39,025 bases of DNA, from assembly GCA_032718475.1 (NCBI GenBank), contig JAUCBJ010006044.1:1-39025 (forward strand). The letters run 5' to 3'. Numbering within the stretch: position 1 is the stretch's first letter; each line of letters begins with the position of its first letter. Below are positions 1-13,100 of the stretch, piece after piece. The stretch is from Nemertoderma westbladi. Its lineage: Eukaryota > Xenacoelomorpha > Nemertodermatida > Nemertodermatidae. The position numbers were made by a program, and so were the translations under genes. The notes under the pieces are model-generated. The model was given only the letters and a program-made list of their open reading frames with translations, ran no database searches and was not told the DNA's origin.

Positions 1-887
1 GGTAGTAACATTAGCGGATTACTGGTAGTAACATTAGCGGATTACTGGTAGTAACATTAGCGGATTACTGGTAGTAACATTAGCGGATTACTGGTAGTAA
101 CATTAGCGGATTACTGGTAGTAACATTAGCGGATTACTGGTAGTAGTAACATTAGCGGATTACTGATAGTAACATTAGCGGATTACTGGTAGTAACATTA
201 GCGGATTACTGGTAGTAACATTAGCGGATTACTGGTAGTAACATTAGCGGATTACTGGCAGTAACATTAGCGGATTACTGGTAGTAACATTAGCGGATTA
301 CTGGTAGTAACATTAGCGGATTACTGGTAGTAACATTAGCGGATTACTGGTAGTAACATTAAGCGGATTACTGGTAGTAACATTAGCGGATTACTGGTAG
401 TAACATTAGCGGATTACTGGTAGTAACATTAGCGGATTACTGGTAGTAACATTAGCGGATTACTGGTAGTAACATTAGCGGATTACTGGTAGTAACATTA
501 GCGGATTACTGGTAGTAACATTAGCGGATTACTGGTAGTAACATTAGCGGATTACTGGTAGTAACATTAGCGGTTTACTGGTAGTAACATTAGCGGATAA
601 CTGGTAGTAACATTAGCGGTTTACTGGTAGTAACATTAGCGGATTACTGGTAGTAACATTAACGGATTACTGGTAGTAACATTAGCGGATTACTGGTAGT
701 AACATTAGCGGATTACTGGTAGTAGTAACATTAGCGGATTATTGGTAGTAACATTAGCGGGTTACTGGTAGTAACATTAGCGGATTACTGGTAGTAACAT
801 TAGCTTATTACTGGTAGTAACATTAGCGGATTACTGGTAGTAACATTAGCAGATTACTGGTAGTAACATTAGCGGATTACTGGTAGA
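1..887 (-). repeat. 23 bp minisatellite immediately after the plexin stop codon
   Basis: About 38 copies of a 23 bp unit (core GGTAGTAACATTAGCGGATT), continuing past the left edge. It begins about 6 bases 3' of the stop codon on the plexin strand, so if transcribed it is the plexin 3' UTR. No AATAAA on the plexin strand is visible within it. On the plexin strand each unit contains ACCAGTAATCC. Confidence 0.97.
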
Positions 888-893
888 AGTTTG

Positions 894-1134
894 TTAACTC
901 AGTAGGTCTATAACGTTTTGTAACCGGTGGAATATTTTCTGTGACTCATTATTATTCGAGTTGTCTCTGAACTCCTTGAGGAGGTCTACCCTGTACTTGT
1001 TGACGTATTGAAACAGTTCGTTTAGCGCGGCTTTCATATTGAACTCGTTAAGGTGCTGATTGGATTCCTCCGCCATCGCCGCATCCATGTCTTGGTCGCT
1101 CACTGTAGGCATATTGGCTATGTCTTTCATATAC
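894..1134 (-). CDS. PLXN: plexin last exon: C-terminus
   Basis: [20 protein letters not shown] then [20 protein letters not shown] and the last helix ending VIDLLS, stop at 894-896. The SDQDM motif and following helices match the plexin C-terminus. Acceptor TATTCCCAG. There is no class B type PDZ ligand at the end. Confidence 0.96.
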
Positions 1135-4100
1135 CTGGGAATACAAGTAGAATAAATAAATAAAATTACAAATCCAGCTAGTGGGTCCTCAGCACGAACA
1201 AGGCTTATTGGTTGCAGCAGGACTGTAAGTCATCGTCCGCCTGCCCTGCTATAATATTTCTATAATTATAAATGTTTGCTGAGGACCTACCTCAGTTTTG
1301 ACTCGCCCCACAACTAACAACGAACCATAACAATTGAGCAGTCCTTACAATACATCATGATGGTCAACCCACCACGCACTCGGCGTATATACCGTATAAA
1401 AAAGCCAACTTGGTATGGTATAAAGGCTTACGTAAAGGTCACATTGGTATAAAGGCTTACAGTAAAGGCCACCTTGGTATAAAGGCTTACAGTAAAGGCC
1501 ACCTTGGTATAAAGGCTTACAGTAAAGGCCACCTTGGTATAAAGGCTTACAGTAAAGGCCACTTTGGTATAAAGGCTTACAGTAAAGGCCACCTTGGTAT
1601 AAAGGCTTACAGTAAAGGCCACCTTGGTATAAAGGCTTACAGTAAAGGCCACCTTGGTATAAAGGCTTACAGTAAAGGCCACCTTGGTATAAAGGCTTAC
1701 AGTAAAGGGCACCTTGGTATAAAGGCTTACAGTAAAGGCCACCTTGGTATAAAGGCTTACAGTAAAGGCCACCTTGGTATAAAGGCTTACAGTAAAAGCC
1801 ACCTTGGTATAAAGGCTTACAGTAAAGGCCACCTTGGTATAAAGGCTTAAAAGGCCACCTTGGTATAAAGGCTTACGTAAAGGCCACCTTGGTATGGTAT
1901 AAAGGCTTACGTAAAGGTCACCTTGGTATAAAGGCTTACAGTAAAGGCCACCTTGGTATGGTATAAAGGCTTACAGTAAAGGCCACCTTGGTATAAAGGC
2001 TTACAGTAAAGGCCACCTTGGTATAAAGGCTTACAGTAAAGGGCACCTTGGTATAAAGGCTTACAGTAAAGGCCACCTTGGTATAAAGGCTTACAGTAAA
2101 GGCCACCTTGGTATAAAGGCTTACAGTAAAGGCCACCTTGGTATAAAGGCTTAAAAGGCCACCTTGGTATAAAGGCTTACAGTAAAGGCCACCTTGGTAT
2201 AAAGGCTTACAGTAAAGGCCACCTTGGTATAAAGGCTTACAGTTAAGGCCACCTTGGAATAAAGGCTTACAGTAAAGGCCACCTTGGTATAAAGGCTTAC
2301 AGTAAAGGCCACCTTGGTATAAAGGCTTACAGTAAAGGCAACCTTGGTATAAAGGCTTACAGTAAAGGCCACCTTGGTATAAAGGCTTACAGTAAAGGCC
2401 ACCTTGGTATAAAGGCTTACAGTAAAGGCCACCTTGGTATAAACGCTTACAGTAAAGGCCACCTTGGTATAAAGGCTTACAGGTAAGGCCACCTTGGTAT
2501 AAAGGCTTACAGTAAAGGCCACCTTGGTATAAAGGCTTACAGTAAAGGCCACCTTGGTATAAAGACTTACAGTTAAGGCCACCTTGGTATAAAGGCTTAC
2601 AGTAAAGGCCACCTTGGTATAAAGGCTTACAGTAAAGGCCACCTTGGTATAAAGGCTTACAATAAAGGCCACCTTGGTATAAAGGCTTACAGTAAAGGCC
2701 ACCTTGGTATAAAGACTTACAGTTAAGGCCACCTTGGTATAAAGGCTTACAGTAAAGGCCACCTTGGTATAAAGGCTTACAGTAAAGGCCACCTTGGTAT
2801 AAAGACTTACAGTTAAGGCCACCTTGGTATAAAGGCTTACAGTAAAGGCCACCTTGGTATAAAGGCTTACAGTAAAGGCCACCTTGGTATAAAGGCTTAC
2901 AATAAAGGCCACCTTGGTATAAAGGCTTACAGTAAAGGCCACCTTGGTATAAAGACTTACAGTTAAGGCCACCTTGGTATAAAGGCTTACAGTAAAGGCC
3001 ACCTTGGTATAAAGGCTTACAGTAAAGGCCACCTTGGTATAAACGCTTACAGTAAAGGCCACCTTGGTATAAAGGCTTACAGTAAAGGCCACCTTGGTAT
3101 AAAGGCTTACAGTTAAGGCCACCTTGGTATAAAGGCTTACAGTAAAGGCCACCTTGGTATAAAGGCTTACAGTAAAGGCCACCTTGGTATAAAGGCTTAC
3201 AGTAAAGGCCACCTTGGTATAAAGGCTTACAGTTAAGGCCACCTTGGTATAAAGGCTTACAGTAAAGGCCACCTTGGTATAAAGGCTTACAGTAAAGGCC
3301 ACCTTGGTATAAAGGCTTACAGTAAAGGCCACCTTGGTATAAAGGCTTACAGTAAAGGCCAAACTATCAGTTTGTTACTCACTTTTGTACCCATCCCTTA
3401 TAGATGGGAATATCTTTAGCGTATAGTAATTTACTACTTGGTGAATCCTTAGACAATTGGTGGTCAGTGGTGGAACAGGAATCCATAAATATCTGAGCGA
3501 TCACAGATAAACAAGAGTCAACTGTTTGAGATTTGTTAACATCGAACACGAAATTAGGATTCTTTATAATGTTCACCCAAAACCTCAAAGGCAAACTAAA
3601 AAAATAGAAGAAGATCAATTAAAATTATTAACTATATTTACTACTGAGTATACAAATAATGATTTATTGAAGGAGAGATCAGATCTAGATGTGCATTAAC
3701 AATACCATTTATGGTACACCTCTAGTATGCTCCCACCTGATAGTTTTCATAGACCCGATAGAACCACATAGAATTTTCACGTCCCGATATGGAATGTAAG
3801 TTTGAACCACGTCCCGATATTGTATGGAAGTATGAACAATAACCCGTATGGTATATTCCCACCTTATAATAATTAATTGTCTAAGTATGAACCACGCCCC
3901 GATATGTTGTCCCCACCCACCTCGACCTCCTAAGAACCACGCCCCGCTATGTTGTCCCAACCCACTCCATCCTCTAAGAACCACGCCCCGCTATGTTGTC
4001 CCAACCCACCTCCATCCTCTAAGAACCACGCCCGTTATGTTGTCCCCACCCACCTCCACCCTCTAAGAACCACGCCCCGTTATGTTGTCCCCACCCACCT

Positions 4101-7100
4101 CCACCCTCTAAGAACCACGCCCCGTTATGTTGTCCCCACCCACCTCGACCTCCTAAGAACCACGCCCCGCTATGTTGTCCCAACCCACCTCCATCCTCTA
4201 AGAACCACGCCCGTTATGTTGTCCCCACCCACCTCCACCCTCTAAGAACCACGCCCCGTTATGTTGTCCCCACCCACCTCGACCTCCTAAGAACCACGCC
4301 CCGATATGTTGTCCCCACCCACCTCCACCCTCTAAGAACCACGCCCCGATATGTTGTCCCCACCCACCTCCACCCTCTAAGAACCACGCCCCGTTATGTT
4401 GTCCCCACCCACCTCCACCCTCTAAGAACCACGCCCGTTATGTTGTCCACACCCACCTCGACCTCCTAAGAACCACGCCCCGCTATGTTGTCCCCACCCA
4501 CCTCCACCCTCTAAGAACTACGCCCCGTTATGTTATCCCCACCCACCTCCACCCTCTAAAAACCACGCCGTTATGTTGTCCCCACCCACCTCGACCTCCT
4601 AAGAACCACGCCCGTTTATGTTGTCCCCACCCACCTCCACCCTCTAAGAACCACGCCCGTTATGTTGTCCCCACCCACCTCGACCCTCTAAGAACCACGC
4701 TCCGATATGTTGTCCCCACCCACCTCCACCCTCTAAGAACCACGCCCCGATATGTTGTCCCCACCCACCTCCACCCTCTAAGAACCACGCTCCGATATGT
4801 TGTCCCCACCCACCTCCACCCTCTAAGAACCACGCCCCGATATGTTGTCCCCACCCACCTCCACCCCCTAAGAACCACGCTCCGATATGTTGTCCCCAGC
4901 CACCTCCACCCTCTAAGAACCACGCCCCGATATGTTGTCCCCACCCACCTCCACCCTCTAAGAACCACGCCCCGATATGTTGTCCCCACCCACCTCCACC
5001 CCCTAAGAACCACGCTCCGATATGTTGTCCCCAGCCACCTCCACCCTCTAAGAACCACGCTCCGATATGTTGTCCCCACCCACCTCCACCCTCTAAGAAC
5101 CACGCCCCGATATGTTGTCCCCACCCACCTCCACCCTCTAAGAACCACGCCCCGTTATGTTGTCCCCACCCACCTCCACCCTCTAAGAACCACGCCCGTT
5201 ATGTTGTCCCCACCCACCTCGACCTTCTAAGAACCACGCCCCGATATGTTGTCCCCACCCACCTCCACCCCCTAAGAACCACGCCCCGATATGTTGTCCC
5301 CACCCACCTCCACCCTCTAAGAACCACGCCCGTTATGTTGTCCCCACCCACCTCCACCCTCTAAGAACCACGCCCCGATATGTTGTCCCCACCCACCTCC
5401 ACCCTATAAGAACCACGCCCCGATATGTTGTCCCCACCCACCTCCACCCTCTAAGAACCACGCCCGTTATGTTGTCCCCACCCACCTCCACCCTCTAAGA
5501 ACCACGCCCCGCTATGTTGTCCCCACCCACCTCGACCTCCTAAGAACCACGCCCCGCTATGTTGTCCCCACCCACCTCCACCCTCTAAGAACTACGCCCC
5601 GTTATGTTATCCCCACCCACCTCCACCCTCTAAAAACCACGCCGTTATGTTGTCCCCACCCACCTCCACCCTCTAAGAACCACCCCCCGATATGTTGTCC
5701 CCACCCACCTCCACCCCCTAAGAACCACGCCCCGATATGTTGTCCCCAGCCACCTCCACCCTCTAAGAACCACGCCCCGATATGTTGTCCCCACCCACCT
5801 CCACCCTCTAAGAACCACGCCCGTTATGTTGTCCCCACCCACCTCCACCCCCTAAGAACCACGCCCCGATATGTTGTCCCCAGCCACCTCCACCCTCTAA
5901 GAACCACGCCCCGATATGTTGTCCCCACCCACCTCCACCCTCTAAGAACCACGCCCCGTTATGTTGTCCCCACCCACCTCCACCCTCTAAGAACCACGCC
6001 CGTTATGTTGTCCCCACCCACCTCCACCCTCTAAGAACCACGCCCCGATATGTTGTTCCCACCCACCTGTTACTTTTCCAAGTATGGACCACATCGCGAT
6101 CTGGTATGTTCCTTCTTTGGGCCTCTGCGTCGAGGAAGTCGAACAGGTATTTGATAGCGATGGGCAGAGCGCAGGATTTATGCGACGCCGAGAAGATTGT
6201 ATCGAACAAGTCGTCCACGTATTTCTGGAGAGTGCCCTTGGTTGACAGGAGACGGGTTAGGTATATCTCTGTGACCAACTTAGAGGAGCGGTCGCCTGGC
6301 ACCCTCGACTTATAGTCTGCCGAATCCAGTGGTTTTACCTTAAATTCAATATAATTATGTAGGATTACTGGTCCCATAAATGAAGTTTCAAAATTCAAGT
6401 GAAATTGTTTTACATTATTTTCTAATAAATATCAAGAAAATTAAACACTGTGGCACCGTCCGTCACAAATTACCAAGCATCGCCAAAAATTTCAATAGTG
6501 TTGCATTTTCGTTATTTATTCTATTCATAAACCATTTTTAAAACTATACAAGCGGAGATGGGAATATGTCTGAACATGCTACCCATTGTGTGTGATAATT
6601 ATGTGAACAAACAAAATCATAAATAAGAAACTATCCAGAACTAGCTAGTTAGAGAAGTTAACTTTGTGTTAGTCTATAGATTAATGATGATGATCTGCTT
6701 GTACTAAGGTGCAGTGCCGGCGGACCCAGCGACATAGCGCCCCCTAATGGCAGACCCAGCAACATAGCGCCCCAGATCTCACGTTCAGCCATACACAGTA
6801 CAGGCGGACCCAGAAACATCGCGCCCCAGATCTCACCGTCAGCCACACACAGTGCCGGCGGACCCAGAAACAGAGCGCCCCCAGATCTCACGGTCAGCCA
6901 CACACAGTGCCGGCGGACCCAGCAACATACCGACCCCAGATCTCACGGTCAGCCACACACAGTGCCGGCGGACCCAGCAACATAGCGACCCCAGATCTCA
7001 CGGTCAGCCACACAAAGTGCCGGCGGACCCAGCAACATTGCGCCCCCAGATCTCACGGTCAGCCACACAAAGTGCCGGCAGACCCAGCAACATAGCGCCC

Positions 7101-10100
7101 CCAGATCTCACTGTCAGCCACACACAGTGTCGGCGGACCCAGCAACATAGCGCCCCCAGATCTCACGGTCAGCCACACACAGTGCCGGAGGACCCAGCAA
7201 CATAGCGCCCCCAGATCTCACGGTCAGCCACACACAGTACCGGCGGACCCAGCAACATACCGACCCCAGATCTCACGTCAGCCACACATAGTGCCTGCGG
7301 ACCCAGCAACATAGCGACCCCAGATCTCACGGTCAGCCACACAAAGTGCCGGCGGACCCAGCAACATTGCGCCCCCAGATCTCACGGTCAGCCACACATA
7401 GTGCCTGCGGACCCAGCAACATAGAGCCCCCGGATCTCACGGTCAGCCACACACAGTGCCGGCGGACCCAGCAACATAGCGCCCCCAGATCTCACGGTCA
7501 GGCACACGCAGTGCCGGCGGACCCAGCAACATAGCGACCCCAGATCTCACGGTCAGCCACACACAGTGCCGGCGGACCCAGCAACATAGCGCCCCAGATC
7601 TCACGTTCAGCCATACACAGTGTCAGAGGATCCAGCAACATAGCGCCCAAGATCTCACGGTCAGCCACACACAGTGCCGGCGGACCCAGCAACATAGCGC
7701 CCCCAGATCTCGCGGTCAGCCACACGCAGTGCCGGCGGACCCAGCAACATAGCGCCCCCAGATCTCACGGTCAGCCACACACAGTGCCGGCGCACCCTGC
7801 AACATAGCGCCCCCAGATCTCACGGTCAGCCACACATTTTCCCAGTTCATCCCTATACTCAAGTCCGGTGTCCTTGAGTAGGCGTTTGAGGAAAGTCATT
7901 GGATGGCCACACACCATGCTTATTCTCACCAGCAGGCTACCGCAACACAACGTTGTGTTGTGTACAGGTTGATACTGCTGGCGAAAACAGTGCAGCAACC
8001 TTCAGGTGGCGTCTCTGCAGGGTGATTCTCCCACACCTCATTGCTTATGAGTGCATCATAGGCAATGTTGTGCTGTGGACCCTGCGCAGCATCCTCTACC
8101 ATCCAGAGCCCAGCATGGGCTGCCCTAGAGCAGCACGTGCTCCACCGCTGCACGGGAAAGGCGCACCTTTAAAGCGCATGAGATATCAGACTAGGCTCCG
8201 GATAGCTTGTGGATGGCAGACCAGATTAATGAGAAAATGAGATTTAACATGAATAAACAAACATGTTAAATACAAATACATAGACAATAGATGGTTAGCA
8301 TTAGGGGGGAAGCAGTACTACAGAGACAAGAAATGGAAATACAATAATTATTAAGTTAGTAATTACCAAATGCCAATATTTGACAGTAAATCCTTCCGTG
8401 TCACTGAGCATAGGAATAGACTGCGAAAGATTATCTGCAGTTCAGTAGAGGAATTCCAATCAAACGCAGCGAATGAAAAGAAAAAACAATTAATAATTAA
8501 CCGCATGCGCATAATGAGATGTTAATGAACCGAAATATATCGGGATTGGTTATAGTCCGTACCAGATGGTAAGTGTTGGGCGGCGGGTTGGGGCTCAGGG
8601 GGGCCAAGGTTCCGGCCTCTCGCATCGGGGGAGGAGAACCCCGACTCAACGAACTCGCGTCCCGGGAATGGCTGATGATCGGGGCCGTAGATGCGCAGGA
8701 GTCCGACGGACTCGGACTTATAAACCGCTGTTTCGCTGCAAATTATTCCAGAATAATTAATTCTAACTACATCCAATTTAAATAAACGATATTTTTCGAG
8801 TGGGGATATTTACACGGGGACAATACGAACGTCAGTGACGTACACTGGTAATAATATTTAACAGCTGCATACAGCTAAATCCAGGCATCTGACTAGAATA
8901 CTGAGACACACACAAGTTGGATTTGCAAAGCTTTCATAAAGTTCTCAGGAAGGGCCCCATTCTACAGAGACTATATACTATGTGGCTTGACCCAGACGTT
9001 AACTCACTGTAGTTCTTGTTGTTTGGCAAGGCGGTATTAAAGGTGGGTTGTTTGAGAACCAGCGCCACCTTGGACTCATCTGGGACTCCGTAGTGTGCAA
9101 GTGTACAGAGACGACGGGTGTCTGAGTCAGCTGATCGCACAACCGGGTCTATATCCAACAGGATCAATCGGCTCTGCTGACCAGATCGAAGTTCTAGAAC
9201 ATAAAAACAATAACATTTATCAAAGTTTCAGTAAGTACACAACACAGTATATCTCGCAAACTGTATGTTTTCCTATTGCTTCTTATTTTTATATATCGGC
9301 AACCCAATTAACAATTATATATAATACGTAGCTAACTATTATCTAGAAAGAAAAAATACTACTAACAATTATACAAAAGTTATAATAAAAAGGTTAAATA
9401 AGTTATTGAAGCACAAATATGTCGTTGATAAAACAAAACTATACAGTTGTTAAATGTTATAAAATAATAGAATACAGACCCATCTCCATGTCATCAATAC
9501 GTGGCAGTTTATCGCTTGGTGTGTTCTTGTACAACGCGTCGACGATTTTCTCTTTGACTTGGCAAATACTATCGCAGTCCAACACTTTAACTCTAAATGG
9601 ACTTGTATACACATCAGTTCCAATGCAAACAATATTGAGATGCTGAAATCATAAGGCAGTACTTACTATAATGATCATCTGGGGGCCAAATTTATGTTAT
9701 ATTAAAAATCAATTTTAAAATGAACATTTTAACGTAGCAAAAAATTATTAACTATTCACTAAAAACACTCCGAACAAACATTAGTTATATAACTAGCAAT
9801 TTCGTATTTATAATTTGATATAGCGTTGAATAAAAGTATTGGTCAAAATTTATGGTTATTTTAATTATTTCATAATTTATTATCAAATTAATTAATTATT
9901 TTCATATTTTTTTCAAAAAGTTGCATTTTCGTTTTCGTTAGCATCATTCAAAAATTCGTTTATTTTATAATAAATATTTTATAATTTTATATATAACTTT
10001 TGAAAATTTTTATACAACTTTTGATAACGAAAATGGTGCTTTAGCGTTAATTAGCGTTATGATCAAAATTTTAAATTTCCGACCATGATACTTTTGAAGA

Positions 10101-13100
10101 TACCAGGCATTGTGGTTACTCTGTCCAAATCTCACCAAAAAATATTAAAAATTGGCAAAAGAGTAGCATTTTATGTTTATTTAGAATGAAAAGTTCCATT
10201 ACGAGATAATTGCCTTTAGAGTTTGAACCTTCCCGCGCAAAAACTATTTGTTAAGGCTCGTTTCCGCGCTGCTTTTTTTTGTGCGGTATTCTGAGCTTTT
10301 TTTTTGAGCTGTTTATCTAGCTTTGTTTTGAGCTTTTTTCAATCTTTTTATTAAGTTTTTTTTCAAGCTTCATTTTGACCTTTTTTTGAGTTCTTTTTGA
10401 GTTTTATTCTATATTTTAGTTTTTAAGATTCCAAAATTATCAGATTCACCCTGAAACAATTAATTTCTAGAAATTGTTTTAACTAAAAAAATGCTTGAAA
10501 TAAAGCTCAAAAAAGCAGCGCGGAAACGGGCCTTTAAAATATGAGAATGTCTGTCAATATTAAATATCTAGCAACAAGAAAGCACATAACCGTGCTCAGA
10601 TTTTTGCTATGGGGATTTCATGGTCGATGATTTCATTTCTGAGGTCAGTTTTCACTGTTAATGAAATCTAGTTGTCTGTATGTCGGTCTTTCTAACTATC
10701 TGTCCGTCAAATATAATAAAAGGGCACACCATCTAGCTAAACGTTTAGCTATAGGGATTTTCCAGGTCGCAGAATTAATTTCGAGTGTCAGTTTTTAACA
10801 TTTGATGACTTCCAAATTGTCTTTTTTGTCGGTCAAACTGTCGGTTATATTTTGAGGGGCAGGACAAGTGCATACAAACAGAAACGACGAGGCCAAATTT
10901 GAATACTGACATCAGAAATGAAGTCACGGACCAAGAATACCCATATATAGGAAATTTTTTAGAAAGATAATATGCTTTTTATTGTTTTCGAGACATACTG
11001 ACAGACAGACCAGACCGATATTATTGGAATAGCGCTACCCCCCCCCCCCCCCCCCCATGACTTCCGACATCTCAGTCGCTCTTAACACGTTCTATTTAGA
11101 ACATAAGAGATTAATTGAGTATATAATAATACAAGAGTTTGAGTTTGATTCTAACAAATTCAACAATTTTAGAATATAGTTAGACTTTACTAAAATATTA
11201 TAGTAGCGATATATAGAATTTATAATTTGTGGCAGCTAGTCATTTTTTATGTTCGCTATGAAATAAGAACGAAAAATTATATATAATAATAATAATGTTT
11301 ATTAGTCCAAACATATGAAATTAAAAATGTAAACTAACACACTAAAATTGAGTGTTATATAAATAAATAAATAAAATGTAATTAACTAGTTTGTGTTAGG
11401 TTGGGCTCGGGTGAGGTTCTGAGGTATAGGGAACAGCGAATACGATTTGTGAATTTGGGCAATGATGGGCAATTCGAGAAGTGGTCCTTTGATGCACTTT
11501 CGTTACACTACCAGCAGACACAGGATTCCAAGGGCCTCCAACATTTGGAGGTAGTGCACAACTTATGATGGTATCCGTTTGATACGAGTTGGGCAGCAGA
11601 TCGTCGTCCTACACCAGTTAATTTTGAGAGATCCCTTTCGCTGCTGTTAGGGTCATCAATAGTAGCTAATATGGACTTATATCAAATATCAAATATTAAT
11701 ATGGAATTTTATATTATACAGACATAAAACACCCGTAGGCTATTATACTAAGTACAATATATTACACGTAAAAGTCATAATAGTATAAAAAGTAACCTAA
11801 TAATATATAATATAATAACAAGCAACTTACAATCACCCTGTGGTCTATCTGTTGGCGGATGAGTTTGTCTTCGTTCAAAGAATATCTCGCTTCCCCCGTT
11901 ATCTGGTCGACGGGGCCTTTCTCTACCTGGATTTTAATCGACTTATAGAGGAGAAACAGCGGGTCTCCGGCGCATTGAACCAGGAACTTATGGAGTAGAA
12001 ACGTTAGCCAGTTTGTCAACATCTTCTCGGCAACGTGTTCAGTTCTAGAAACATTAATTAAATAGCGAAAACATAAAAAATTAAATGTGTATTCGATAAA
12101 ATTAGATCGCTAAAGTTATATTTCTAAATCAACGAAAGACAACAGATCTCAAAATTTTCTATCAATAATTTTATTTTGAATCCTGCCAGTTGTATAATAC
12201 TAGTACCGGTAGATAATCAAAGGTTAACTTATTTAATAACAATACGTAAGTTATAATACAAAATGTCCAATTATATAATTATTTCAATTGTGATTATTGC
12301 TACTATTTCATCAACTATGGAGTCACCGATTGCTGTACTGACCGTGTCGACGGGCGATAGACCAAAATACCCAGATGGCTTAGACACAGCGAATATATCA
12401 GTTACCATGGTAACAATACACTACGGAGAAAACAACACCCTCCTGTGCAAATATAACGCGATACCAAAGAAATCAAAAGAAATCGTAAACGTCTGTCTCG
12501 AATCCGTAACAAAGTACAACACAAACTATTCAGATGTGGCATGTCGAAATGGAAAAGTTCCATCGCCAAAAAGATCACGCGGTTACGGAAATGCGATAAT
12601 AGAATCGAGTGCGGAAAATTCGAGGTTGTTTGCGATACCAAAGTTATTGCGGGTCAGACAGGGTCTATACGGATGTCGTCTCCATGGAAACCATTCGCTC
12701 CTTAGAAAATCCAGAAACGATGGCGCAACAGCATCGAGTACACCACCTAGCAACTCGGGAACAGAACGAGGTGAGTGCAATCAACAGCATCGAGTCCACC
12801 ACCTACCAACTCGGTCACAAAACGAGGTGAGTGCAATCAACAGCATCGAGTCCACCACCTACCAACTCGGTCACAGAACGAGGTGAGTGCAATCAACAGC
12901 ATCGAGTCCACCACCTACCAACTCGGTCACAAAACGAGGTGAGTGCAATCAACAGCATCGAGTCCACCACCTACCAACTCGGTCACAGAACGAGGTGAGT
13001 GCAATCAACAGCATCGAGTCCACCACCTACCAACTCGGTCACAGAACGAGGTGAGTGCAATCAACAGCATCGAGTCCACCACCTACCAACTCGGTCACAA

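Noticed and set aside
2151-3362. 403-codon minus-strand frame and others inside minisatellites (1410-1850, 4660-5148, 19788-20405, 38219-39011)
   Set aside because: The unit lengths or repeat structure avoid stops by chance; frames are open on both strands or in several phases, lie within introns, and show no domain beyond the repeat.
6339-6367. Alternative longer start for the GAP-C exon (acceptor CAG before TAATCC)
   Set aside because: It would fit phase if the exon at 8563 were absent, but the linker exon plus acceptor AAG|GTAAAACC gives TYHLVKP, a much better plexin match.
11037-11056. Homopolymer C/G runs here and at 19333, 30571, 31936, 32628, 33549, 38103
   Set aside because: Probably ordinary slippage-prone tracts or sequencing artefacts; copies in the duplicated unit differ in length, so little can be read from them.
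12609-12830. Alternative frames across the Ig exon
   Set aside because: Only the frame from 12263 has a signal peptide and the paired Ig cysteine motifs, and it splices in phase to the membrane exon.
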